Source: a virus
IMG/VR virus record: IMGVR_UViG_3300023174_000039
Coordinates: 124,001-188,000 of that record
Strand: one strand, 5' to 3'
Length of the DNA: 64,000 nucleotides
The position numbers and the translations under genes were made by a program. Under the pieces are notes generated by a model. That model ran no database searches and was not told where the DNA came from. It was given only the letters and a program-made list of their open reading frames with translations. This document shows, piece by piece, positions 30,547 to 38,670 of the stretch; the stretch's first letter is position 1, and each line of letters opens with the position of its first letter.

Positions 30547-31384
30547 ACTTGTGTGGGAACATTGCAGTGATTATGTTTTTGCATTCTTGCTCTATGTCTG
30601 TCTTGCGCCAAGTTTTACCCAGTGCAATAATTTCAGTTGGTGCAGATGCCATTGCCAATCCCCGGGCCCAGAGTTCATGATCTCGGGGGCTGATTTCTAG
30701 ATTCAAGCAATCTGCTATAACGTGACTGCCTTGTGGGGATACTATATCTTTGTAGCGCACATTCACAATGTTCAATGAATCATCCAGGCGTGGGGGAGGT
30801 GTGTTTATAGTTGTTGACAGCACTGTGATCTGGTGCTGTATCATTTTTTCTATTAGATGTACTTTATCATGGTCCGTGGCAATTTGTTCTAGGTCTTGAT
30901 CAGATCTAAACCAGCGCAGTAGGTCAATATCAAAAACTCCTGACAAAAAAGTCTTTGATGTAAATTCCCAAACTATAGTAATCAAATCGTCAAAATCTAT
31001 TGTCACATTGATCACTGTGGTGTACGGAATTAACTCAACAGGTATTGGCAAGTATTCTGCTGACTTGTGAGTTTTTTGAACAATAACCGGAGCTGACTCA
31101 TGATGTACACTTGACAGCCAATTTATGAATTCAACGTCTTGAGTGTCATCAAACAATGCCTGTTCAAAAATATTCCCGCCTTGATGCATGCATGTTCGGC
31201 CGCCACGAACCGAAATAACCCACGGGGTTCGGATAGGGTGACTTATTGACGCTTCTGTCAACCAACAAGCAATAAAATCTGATCTTGCTCCACCATCTGC
31301 TCGCACAATATAACAATGCCCCCAACGAAAATTGGCTGGAGGCATTGTGTAGTCTTTTAATAATTTATCAATGTTTTTGGACAT
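30539..31384 (-). CDS. hypothetical protein, 281 aa, possible P-loop/sulfotransferase-like start
   Basis: Minus-strand gene whose stop overlaps that of the HAD gene. N-terminal HCYIVRADGGARSDFIACWL followed by PWVISVRGGRTC is reminiscent of small phage P-loop or sulfotransferase-fold proteins, but a canonical Walker A is absent. The rest is alpha/beta without recognised motifs. A TAAATA element lies 4 nt before its ATG with no ribosome-binding site. Confidence 0.6.
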   Translation of the reverse strand: MSKNIDKLLKDYTMPPANFRWGHCYIVRADGGARSDFIACWLTEASISHPIRTPWVISVRGGRTCMHQGGNIFEQALFDDTQDVEFINWLSSVHHESAPVIVQKTHKSAEYLPIPVELIPYTTVINVTIDFDDLITIVWEFTSKTFLSGVFDIDLLRWFRSDQDLEQIATDHDKVHLIEKMIQHQITVLSTTINTPPPRLDDSLNIVNVRYKDIVSPQGSHVIADCLNLEISPRDHELWARGLAMASAPTEIIALGKTWRKTDIEQECKNIITAMFPHKFS

Positions 31385-31388
31385 TGAC

Positions 31389-31394
31389 TATTTA
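31389..31394 (-). promoter_or_regulatory. T4-late-type TAAATA element, short gap
   Basis: On the minus strand GTAAATA ends 4 nt before the ATG at 31384. It lies between that start and the phoH stop. Confidence 0.55.
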
Positions 31395-31396
31395 CT

Positions 31397-32134
31397 TTAG
31401 GAATATAGCTTGAGGATAGATTCAATAATCTGATGACGTTGTACGTCACGATTTTGAAGCTCGCACATTGCGATACCGTTTACACCCCCTTTCTTCAACC
31501 TTTCGCAGAGGTCCAGCAGACCGTTATCTCCATTATTACGGTCTGCTTGCTCAACGTCTCCGGTTATTACTATCTTGCTATTCGTTCCTATGCGGGTCAT
31601 TAACATCTTGGCCTGGGCCGGAGTTGCGTTTTGCATTTCATCGGCTATAATCCAACTGTTTTTAAAGGTGCGGCCGCGCATGAATGCCAGAGGCGCAATC
31701 TCCACTACCTGATCTTCTATCATGGTTACGATGTCCTGAGGGCGATAATATTCTCGCATGACATCCAACAAGGGACGAGTCCATGGCTCCATTTTGGCCA
31801 CTAAATTACCTGGTAAAAATCCGTGTTGTTCTCCTTCAACGCCCACGGCTGGGCGGGTCATTACTATCCTATCGCATCGTCCCTCTTTCAGAGACTTAAT
31901 AGCGGCCAGCATGGCAAGGTAAGTCTTACCAGTACCTGCAGGTCCTACTGTGACTACAATGTGTTGACTTTCATCTTGTAGAGCCATGACCAGTCTTTCC
32001 TGATTTCGTGTTCGAGGGATCAGGTCTATGCGGCGTGCAGCCACTCTAGGTGCTTGTTGGGTAAAGCTGATGGTATTTTCTACAGATTGAATCATACGTT
32101 TGTTTTGTGCTTTCGCAGCGCGATTTCTACTCAA
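31397..32134 (-). CDS. phoH: PhoH-family ATPase
   Basis: Walker A GPAGTGKT, the PhoH-specific segments MTRPAVGVEGEQHGFLPGNL and EIAPLAFMRGRTF, and the Walker B region IIADEMQNATPAQAKM make this a full PhoH domain. PhoH proteins are widespread in phages; ATPase/helicase and RNA-linked roles have been proposed. No ATG is in place. A TTG at 32134 lies 8 nt after GGAGA and is preferred; another in-frame TTG at 32140 is too close to that site. Confidence 0.9.
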   Translation of the reverse strand: MSRNRAAKAQNKRMIQSVENTISFTQQAPRVAARRIDLIPRTRNQERLVMALQDESQHIVVTVGPAGTGKTYLAMLAAIKSLKEGRCDRIVMTRPAVGVEGEQHGFLPGNLVAKMEPWTRPLLDVMREYYRPQDIVTMIEDQVVEIAPLAFMRGRTFKNSWIIADEMQNATPAQAKMLMTRIGTNSKIVITGDVEQADRNNGDNGLLDLCERLKKGGVNGIAMCELQNRDVQRHQIIESILKLYS

Positions 32135-32171
32135 GTGCAATTCTCCTATGGGTTAGTCCTCTCGGACTTTT

Positions 32172-32177
32172 TATTTA
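32172..32177 (-). promoter_or_regulatory. T4-late-type TAAATA element upstream of phoH
   Basis: GTAAATAA on the minus strand, 37 nt before the TTG start at 32134. The leader contains a hairpin AGTCC/GGACT (32055-type pairing at 32155-32159/32164-32168) before the GGAGA site. Confidence 0.5.
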
Positions 32178-32282
32178 CGGATGCAAAAATATCTAGATAT
32201 GTGGACAGATAATGCCAAAAATTCAGGCTAAGTACTGACCAGGCGAGAGAAAATCCAAGCAACAGGATTTAGAAACACAAAA

Positions 32283-32288
32283 TAAATA
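32283..32288 (+). promoter_or_regulatory. T4-late-type TAAATA element, short gap
   Basis: AATAAATATA ends 7 nt before ATG 32296, with no ribosome-binding site in the gap. Confidence 0.6.
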
Positions 32289-32295
32289 TACGACT

Positions 32296-33804
32296 ATGCC
32301 TATATTTGACCCACCAATCTCCCCAAATTCAAACTCTGTAGTACCACAGAGTGCTATAGATCGAGTGCCAGCGCCAGTAGACGTTGGCACACCTGCAGTG
32401 AACGTGATACCACGCAGTGCTGTGGATCGCAAACCGGCACCGGTAGACGTTGGGATACTACCAGTTCCTGTAGTACCAGTTAGTGCCGTGGATCGCAAAC
32501 CAGACCCGGTGGATCCCAGTGTTGCACTAGGTACACCCAGTGGCCCAGCTGCCCCGATATCAGTTGCCGCACCTATAAAAGAAACCCCGGTGATACCTGC
32601 TCCTGCGTTTACACCCACAACCGTTGCTCCTGCCACTGTGGTAAAATATCTGAGCATTTCTGATGAAGGTGTTGGAATCAATACCAATGTAACTGCAATG
32701 AATTTCACCGGAGACGGAGTTGTTGTTACCAATAACTCCAACGGAGCAAATGCAGTAAATGTCACCATCAACGGCGGCGGAGCCTCATACGGCAATTCAA
32801 ATGTGGTCACATTATTGGCTGGATTTGGATCTAATGTACTCAGCACCACAGGCAATGTCACTGGTGGTAATTTAATAACCAGCGCACAAGTTGTGGCCAG
32901 CGGTGTGATACAGTCTGGCACAGGACTCAGCACTGGTGGCTATCTAAGTGTGAATGGCACAGCCGACCTACACAATACCACAGTAACTGGTAATTTATCA
33001 GCCACTGGCAATGTCACTGGCAATTATGTTTTGGGCAACGGAAGTCAGTTAACAGGATTGCCTGCCACTTATTCAAATGCCAATGTGCAGTCCTACTTGC
33101 CCACGTATTCAGGCAACGTTGGTGCACTAACAGTGACAGGCAATTTGACTGTCACTGGAACAACTACAACTGTGAATACAGAGATTGTAAATGTCAGTGA
33201 AAGTGTTGTGGGCAATGTGGATGCCGGTAATTTACGCACAGTTGGTCAAGTAACTGCTACTGGCAACATCACAGCAGGCAACATCAGTACTGTTGGTAAA
33301 GTTATTGCTGGTAATTTAGATGCTATCAATCTAGTGGTCAACAATATCTCCAGTGACGATTCAACCCTTGTGTCAGTGCAAGATGGACTACAGGTATATG
33401 GCGACATTATTGCTGACAATATAATTGTAGCTAATTCAATGAGTTTTTCCAATGGCAGTACATTATCGTCGGCAGCTTGGGAATTAGTAGATAGCATTTC
33501 TGCTAACTTTGTTGGTTGCGCTACTCCCACGGTAACCGGAACTTATTCAATGCAGTATTACATTGACAATTACAACGAACTATGGATTTCTTTTCAGTCT
33601 GGACAAAACTACCCAGGATGGATTGGCTCAACACATATTCCTACAGTTGCATTATTTGCTAATTCTGTTTATACAAGTACTTGTACCACTAGCGGAAGTC
33701 CTAATGTGCCATCAATTCAATGGTTTGATATTAGCAATACACGAGTTCGTATTAGTATGGCAACTACTCAGTATACTGGCAATATCAACATTTATGCAAG
33801 ATAA
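32296..33804 (+). CDS. tail-fibre-like protein with Pro-rich tandem repeat, 502 aa
   Basis: Residues 15-75 hold three copies of a 22-residue unit (SA(I/V)DRxPAPVDVG, then a variable part), spaced exactly 66 bp. A Pro/Ala-rich spacer follows. From residue 110 the sequence becomes fibre-like (ISDEGVGINTNVTAMNFTGD) and residues 185-340 carry ATGNVTGGN-type repeats. The C-terminal 110 residues (AWELVDSISANFVGCATPTV) form a distinct tip. Probably a fibre with a flexible stalk. Confidence 0.8.
   Translation: MPIFDPPISPNSNSVVPQSAIDRVPAPVDVGTPAVNVIPRSAVDRKPAPVDVGILPVPVVPVSAVDRKPDPVDPSVALGTPSGPAAPISVAAPIKETPVIPAPAFTPTTVAPATVVKYLSISDEGVGINTNVTAMNFTGDGVVVTNNSNGANAVNVTINGGGASYGNSNVVTLLAGFGSNVLSTTGNVTGGNLITSAQVVASGVIQSGTGLSTGGYLSVNGTADLHNTTVTGNLSATGNVTGNYVLGNGSQLTGLPATYSNANVQSYLPTYSGNVGALTVTGNLTVTGTTTTVNTEIVNVSESVVGNVDAGNLRTVGQVTATGNITAGNISTVGKVIAGNLDAINLVVNNISSDDSTLVSVQDGLQVYGDIIADNIIVANSMSFSNGSTLSSAAWELVDSISANFVGCATPTVTGTYSMQYYIDNYNELWISFQSGQNYPGWIGSTHIPTVALFANSVYTSTCTTSGSPNVPSIQWFDISNTRVRISMATTQYTGNINIYAR
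32350..32520 (+). repeat. 66-bp tandem coding repeat (three copies)
   Basis: Units begin at 32350, 32416 and 32482 (AGTGC...GATCG...CCAG/GCACC). They encode the Pro/Val-rich stalk of the 32296 protein; the third copy is diverged at its end. Confidence 0.8.
32850..33310 (+). repeat. coding repeat, ATGN(I/V)TGGN type
   Basis: Fibre repeat units within 32296-33804 that match those at 15945-18000 and 24845-25060 at protein level. Confidence 0.7.
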
Positions 33805-33824
33805 ATGCTCTTGGTGAACGGGGC

Positions 33825-33830
33825 TAAATA
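33825..33830 (+). promoter_or_regulatory. T4-late-type TAAATA element, short gap
   Basis: GCTAAATATAGC then ATG 33835: the gap is 4 nt and no ribosome-binding site is present. Confidence 0.62.
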
Positions 33831-33834
33831 TAGC

Positions 33835-34434
33835 ATGGATAAAGAACTCTTTAAAGATCATTCAGACTACTGGCAAGTGGCCGACAACATACGCGATATC
33901 TACATGAGCGATGGTAGTATCACCACGCTGTTGGACTTTGAACGTGTGCTAGACGAAGTAGATATCTACGCATTTCGAAATTGGGAAATTGGCGAACTAG
34001 TGGCCGGACCCGAAATCACCAAATATCGTGTGGGCTGTACATTTATGTGGCCGGAAAATCTCATGCCTGATCCCCGTGGCGGCAAAAGATTGCTGCCATT
34101 TGATTGTGAAGTCAGCTACCGCAGAGTGGAAATGAAAATCCCGATCAAGATTACAGATCCTTCAGATTATATCCCCGGCACACACAAGGCCAAGATTGTT
34201 AAAAAGCCTGTGTGGTTGGTGGAAATTGTGATGCCAAAAAGCCTAATGAGTGACATCAAAACAGGCTCAATTGAAATGGAAGATCAGGATATTGATCTGG
34301 AAGAATTGGATGACGCATACGAAAAAGATCTTGACAAGCAAGAGAATCAAAGTGATGCCAAAGCCGAAGACGCACAACAAGACTTGGCTGCTGTGCCCGG
34401 ACAGCCACAAGCACCAGCCCCAGGAGTAGTATAA
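33835..34434 (+). CDS. conserved T4-like phage protein, probable virion protein, 199 aa
   Basis: Start at 33835, just after TAAATA. Core segments (FRNWEIGELVAGPEITKYRV, CTFMWPENLMPDPRGGKRLL, FDCEVSYRRVEMKIPIKITD) recur in T4-like cyanophage-type genomes near structural genes. The C-terminal 50 residues are acidic then Pro/Gln/Ala-rich, probably disordered. Specific function unknown. Coupled by TAATG to the next gene. Confidence 0.72.
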   Translation: MDKELFKDHSDYWQVADNIRDIYMSDGSITTLLDFERVLDEVDIYAFRNWEIGELVAGPEITKYRVGCTFMWPENLMPDPRGGKRLLPFDCEVSYRRVEMKIPIKITDPSDYIPGTHKAKIVKKPVWLVEIVMPKSLMSDIKTGSIEMEDQDIDLEELDDAYEKDLDKQENQSDAKAEDAQQDLAAVPGQPQAPAPGVV

Positions 34435-34973
34435 TGTTTAGACACTTGTTAGAAGGCCTACAGTACAAAGACCTAGAAGGCATCATGAAATCAACTGTGC
34501 ATATTGATGAATTTGCATCAAAAATGGGCGACGATGACGACATTGTGGTAGTGAGCTTTTTTGTAAGAGACCTACAGGCCGCAAAAGATCTAGTGGGTTG
34601 GTTTGAAAAGGGCTATGATTTTGTGCTGGATGCTGATCGCTCACCCGGTGAAATCAAGCCCAGTCGCTATCTAGTGTATGTGGAACTGCGTCGCCGTCCC
34701 GCAGTGGCCAAACAAGTGGGCACATTGATTGATGACCTGGGCACGCTCACAGAATTTGATGCCAAAGACTGGACCATGCGTTACGATGGCCGGACACAGC
34801 CTTGGTCAGTGGATGCAATGAAGGCAACTGTGCCACTTACTCCTGCTGACTATCGGTCAGCACATGGTGATGATCTAAATGATGTACGCACAGCCGCTGG
34901 TATTGAACCCAAGAAAGTTCACAAGCCCACACCAGAGACCTTGGCCATGCAGTCGGCTGCTGGGATAAGATAA
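34434..34973 (+). CDS. conserved T4-like phage protein, 179 aa
   Basis: TAATG-coupled. Conserved-looking core STVHIDEFASKMGDDDDIVV, FFVRDLQAAKDLVGWFEKGY, SPGEIKPSRYLVYVELRRRP, a pattern I associate with a small T4-like family found beside the preceding gene. The C-terminal tail (GIEPKKVHKPTPETLAM) is flexible. Function unknown. Coupled to the next gene by TAATG. Confidence 0.7.
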   Translation: MFRHLLEGLQYKDLEGIMKSTVHIDEFASKMGDDDDIVVVSFFVRDLQAAKDLVGWFEKGYDFVLDADRSPGEIKPSRYLVYVELRRRPAVAKQVGTLIDDLGTLTEFDAKDWTMRYDGRTQPWSVDAMKATVPLTPADYRSAHGDDLNDVRTAAGIEPKKVHKPTPETLAMQSAAGIR

Positions 34974-36166
34974 TGAAGATCACAGACGTTATTAAAGAAG
35001 ATGTTGCTCTTGAAGGTGAAGTTGTTCCACTGGGTAAAAAACATCGTGGTGATCTAGACAGCGTAAATTCATGCTCCAAGTGCGGTGGCAAGTTAGAAGG
35101 CGGAACATACATGGGGCAAAGAATCAAAGTATGCCAACCATGTAAGCAAGTTTATCTACCACCTAACAGCGGTATTGATCAACAGGGTAATAAAATTAAA
35201 GAACAAGGTGTGGCGGAAGGCTCATTGCGTGAACAGGCCAGTAAATTATTGTCTGCTGAAGATAAAGATGGCGTGATCACTATCATAGTACAAGCACCCG
35301 ATGGTACCAAGAGATCAGTAGCCGATACCAATCCAAACTATATCAATAGATGGTTAATGAAATATGGACTACGACTTCCTGCCAGTATTACCAGCAAGTT
35401 TGTGGGTGTGACAGAAGAATTCAGACCCACCACAGGGCAAGCCATGGGCATACGCAGTCAGACTGCACAAAAGATGAATCCTGGCAGCAGTAAATTCATT
35501 TGGAAACGACCAAATCAAATCATGGGCAGTCACACTGAAAATGAACTTCGTGCATTGAAATTTAGGTACTCAGCCAAACACAACGTCTGGGGCGGCACAC
35601 AACAGATGTGGAGTCAACTGGAGGGCACACTAAAAGAATTTGCTCCCAGTGCTCCTGGTGGTGCTGATCGCGGAGGTGGCAACTACTTTAAATCTTTGGC
35701 CCAGGCCTGGTATTATAATGGCGTACACGACTTTGATCTACAAGGTGGTGTCAAGACTCAACAAGACGTGGAACGCTTGCTACAACGTGGTATTGTATGT
35801 CCTGATGGTGTCACACGCAAGTTTGGAATAGATTACAATTCAGGTTTTAACGGTGTCGTGATATCCAGCGATGATTACTATGAACATTCTGATCATGGCA
35901 AACGACCTGGTACAATGATAGATGTTCGCACCGGGCGGCCCTGGGGACCATATGATTATATGGAATTCTCTGAAGATGATTTGGACGAAGATGTAGAAGA
36001 AGGCATCCGTGTGCCAGCACAGCAGATCTTGGGCACAAAAAACCGTGCGCAGTCAGCTTACTATCCCACCAATGTCAAGCCCAAGGTGCCTAAACTAGAC
36101 ACTCCCCTGACAGACAAGGAACTGGCAAGACTCTCACAGTTGGCCGGTGTCAACACAAATAAATAA
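34973..36166 (+). CDS. modular virion cargo protein with capsid-targeting-like N-terminus, 397 aa
   Basis: MKITDVIKED resembles a T4 capsid-targeting peptide. Domains in order: a zinc ribbon (CSKCGGKL ... CQPCKQVYLPP, residues 24-65), then a linker GVAEGSLRE, a small domain (DKDGVITIIVQAPDGTKRSV), a linker VTEEFRP, a domain near 160-215, LKEFAPSAPGG, and a domain containing NYFKSLAQAWYYNGVHDFDL. It ends with LARLSQLAGV. The V-x-E and E-F-A-P linkers recur in neighbouring proteins, so it may be processed in the capsid. Function of the pieces is unknown. Confidence 0.75.
   Translation: MKITDVIKEDVALEGEVVPLGKKHRGDLDSVNSCSKCGGKLEGGTYMGQRIKVCQPCKQVYLPPNSGIDQQGNKIKEQGVAEGSLREQASKLLSAEDKDGVITIIVQAPDGTKRSVADTNPNYINRWLMKYGLRLPASITSKFVGVTEEFRPTTGQAMGIRSQTAQKMNPGSSKFIWKRPNQIMGSHTENELRALKFRYSAKHNVWGGTQQMWSQLEGTLKEFAPSAPGGADRGGGNYFKSLAQAWYYNGVHDFDLQGGVKTQQDVERLLQRGIVCPDGVTRKFGIDYNSGFNGVVISSDDYYEHSDHGKRPGTMIDVRTGRPWGPYDYMEFSEDDLDEDVEEGIRVPAQQILGTKNRAQSAYYPTNVKPKVPKLDTPLTDKELARLSQLAGVNTNK
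36160..36165 (+). promoter_or_regulatory. T4-late-type TAAATA element, short gap
   Basis: AATAAATAA overlaps the upstream TAA stop and ends 7 nt before ATG 36173. Confidence 0.55.
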
Positions 36167-36172
36167 CATATC

Positions 36173-37465
36173 ATGAAAATAAACGACGTTGTTACATTAA
36201 TGGAATTTGGTGCTCCCGGCAGTCGCGCACTGGGCACTGGAAACTTTGCTCTGCTACACCGAGCCTATGTGAACAAACGTCCTAGACTCAGTAGATACTT
36301 GCAGTTGGATTTTGGCAACAATCAAATTATCGAACTTGACGATGATGACATTGAAGCAGTGGCCAACTACTATGATACATTGCCCACAGATCAAGATCGA
36401 TACACCTTTGTGTACGATGTCATGAGTCGTGGGGACAAATTTGATGCATTGTTGAAAAAACTGGGTCGCAGATCTGGTGCTCCTGAGCAACCCAGCTTGC
36501 TGGAGCAAAGCGACGACCCTGATCTAAGTCGCAGTGGTGTGCGTAGTGCGGCATTGAGCACAGCTTTGCGCCAGGCCTACGCCAAGTATCCACAAGCACA
36601 GAGTGATATCGAAGCCTTGATCATGCACGACATGGATGTTCAAAAAGACACCAAACAAGAGCTACAGGCACAAGATAAAATAAATCAACGTCAGGACGAT
36701 ATTGATGTGCAACTGCGCAATGTTGCCGGTAAACAAAGCAAAAAGATTTCCAGCTTAGATCAAGAAAATGATGACTTGACAGCAGAACTAGATCGGCTCA
36801 GCAGAGAACTGGATGCCATGCATGCTCAAACAGGTTCTGAACCTGAGCGCAAGAAACGCAGTGACAGCAAGGGCCAGCCTCCAGTGTACAACGTCAATAT
36901 CAAGTCAGCTGATCGTGCTGAAAAATCACAACAACGAGCAGCCGATGCTGAAAAACGCAAACCAGAACCAGCAAAACTCCGTCCAGGTGCCAGCACATTC
37001 AAACCTGTGGGATCTACTTTGCCCGTGACTCCTGCGGTCAAGCCACCTGCACCCACTATCAACGTGATTGATCGTCCAGATCCCAGTGCTGCCATGAGTC
37101 AAGTGGCATTTCAGGCTCCTGCCCCGCAACCAGACATTGCATTGCCTACCAAGCTGGGAGCAGATCTTGATGAGCCTGAAACGGACGCAACTCAACCAGA
37201 TCTGTTTGCAGAACCCAAAGATAACATAACGGTAGATCAGCCCGTGCCGCAAAGCATGTCCTCAATAGATGCTGAACCTGAACCTGAATTGCCGCCCAAC
37301 GTTACTAACCTGGCCACTCGCCGCAACAGAGTTGCAGAACCAGGCAGTGATCAGTATCGTAGAGACACTGTGGACCGAGCAAGAGATCTCATGCAAAAAC
37401 AAATGGCCATGCACGAAGCACAAGACTTGCGCCGCATGCAAAAACTAGCAGGATTACTGCAATGA
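36173..37465 (+). CDS. coiled-coil, Pro-rich cargo-type protein, 430 aa
   Basis: Capsid-targeting-like start MKINDVVTLMEFG. Residues 20-100 form a helical domain (LSRYLQLDFGNNQIIELDDD; FVYDVMSRGDKFDALLKKLG). Residues 160-225 are a coiled coil (QDKINQRQDDIDVQLRN; SSLDQENDDLTAELDRLS). Residues 225-395 are Pro/Ala-rich and probably disordered. The C-terminus RRMQKLAGLLQ repeats the R-M-x-K-L-A-G motif of the next protein. Probably an internal or scaffold-like virion protein. Coupled by ATGA. Confidence 0.7.
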   Translation: MKINDVVTLMEFGAPGSRALGTGNFALLHRAYVNKRPRLSRYLQLDFGNNQIIELDDDDIEAVANYYDTLPTDQDRYTFVYDVMSRGDKFDALLKKLGRRSGAPEQPSLLEQSDDPDLSRSGVRSAALSTALRQAYAKYPQAQSDIEALIMHDMDVQKDTKQELQAQDKINQRQDDIDVQLRNVAGKQSKKISSLDQENDDLTAELDRLSRELDAMHAQTGSEPERKKRSDSKGQPPVYNVNIKSADRAEKSQQRAADAEKRKPEPAKLRPGASTFKPVGSTLPVTPAVKPPAPTINVIDRPDPSAAMSQVAFQAPAPQPDIALPTKLGADLDEPETDATQPDLFAEPKDNITVDQPVPQSMSSIDAEPEPELPPNVTNLATRRNRVAEPGSDQYRRDTVDRARDLMQKQMAMHEAQDLRRMQKLAGLLQ

Positions 37466-38670
37466 AAATAAATCAGATTATACACGAAGCAGGTACTGGA
37501 TTAGAAATTGATCGTAGCATTCCTGGCCGCACTATTGCCAGGATCAGTGGAGATCTAGCACACAGAACAGGGTCTCTGACAGATAAAAGATTACCTGATC
37601 ACCATCCTGATGATGATTATGTTCCTTGGTCTGGCAAGGTAGGTGCATCAACCCGTGATGACGAAGAAGACACGTTTGATATAGATTACACCGGCGACGA
37701 TGGTGAATTAAACGAATTTGTTACGCCACAAGCAGTGGCACAAGATCCTGGACTAGAACGTGAAAAGGATGTGGATGTTATTTTCTTTGGCTTTATGCCC
37801 CAAGACTTCACTGCCCGAACTGCATGGAAGGCACTAGAAGATGTGTTGCCTAGAGAATATCCTGCTGGTAGTGAACGAGCACAAAATAAAATAGCAGAAG
37901 TTAGCAAGAATAATGGTGCCGTAGTCACAACCAAGCCCCTGAGCATAGCACAGAAACTGGTTAAAGAATTCCAAGCACGTGGCATCAAGTGTAGAATTGA
38001 TGATTCAGGTCTGGAAGAAGACATAACCCGCAGAGGATTCTTGAAGGGTGCAGGAGCAGCCGCTATGGCAGCAGCCGGCGGATCAGCACTAGGCCAGTCC
38101 ATACAAATGCCCACAGTAGACCAAGTTGACAGACAAAAAATGACAATTGTGGTAGATGGTCAAGAGTATCCCTTAGTCATATTATCTCCTACAGACTTTA
38201 GACCACGTGGCGGACAACAATTGCATATAACCTGTGCGCAGATGGGCGAACGCTGTATGGGTAGATATGATGCTGTGTTAGCACAAAACCGAGTGTTTGT
38301 GTTGCCAGGAACAAAGCCACCGGTTATTCCAGCCGGAGTTGACGAAAGTCGCCGAGGCAGCATGCCTGAGCCTGAAAACTTTGACAGTGACTGGGACTAT
38401 GAAGACGCTATGACACGTTGGAGAAACAGCGACTCTGACCAAGACATTGACTACGAGAATATAATAGACGATGAACCTGATGACTGGTTTGACGAATCTC
38501 GAGAGAAAGTAGGCAATATGGATGCTGATGCATTTGATGCTGCCTTGTCACGTATGAAAAAGCTAGCCGGTGCAGGTCCGCTAAAGACCGTGTATGATCC
38601 CAACAAACGTGTGTACCGAAATGTACCGCATGCTGTGCAACCCGCACAACAACCCAAGAAGGCAAGATAA
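37462..38670 (+). CDS. cargo-type protein with internal Tat-like signal, 402 aa
   Basis: Capsid-targeting-like start MKINQIIHEAG. Residues 95-175 form an alpha/beta domain (VDVIFFGFMPQDFTARTAWK). At residues 184-195 the sequence LEEDITRRGFLK joins an L-x-E cleavage-type site to a textbook twin-arginine motif. An Ala/Gly-rich hydrophobic stretch (GAGAAAMAAAGGSALGQS) follows. Next comes a beta-rich domain (KMTIVVDGQEYPLVILSPTD) and an acidic tail with RMKKLAGAG. Cleavage after LEE would expose an N-terminal Tat signal. Coupled by ATGA and TAATG to its neighbours. Confidence 0.75.
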   Translation: MKINQIIHEAGTGLEIDRSIPGRTIARISGDLAHRTGSLTDKRLPDHHPDDDYVPWSGKVGASTRDDEEDTFDIDYTGDDGELNEFVTPQAVAQDPGLEREKDVDVIFFGFMPQDFTARTAWKALEDVLPREYPAGSERAQNKIAEVSKNNGAVVTTKPLSIAQKLVKEFQARGIKCRIDDSGLEEDITRRGFLKGAGAAAMAAAGGSALGQSIQMPTVDQVDRQKMTIVVDGQEYPLVILSPTDFRPRGGQQLHITCAQMGERCMGRYDAVLAQNRVFVLPGTKPPVIPAGVDESRRGSMPEPENFDSDWDYEDAMTRWRNSDSDQDIDYENIIDDEPDDWFDESREKVGNMDADAFDAALSRMKKLAGAGPLKTVYDPNKRVYRNVPHAVQPAQQPKKAR

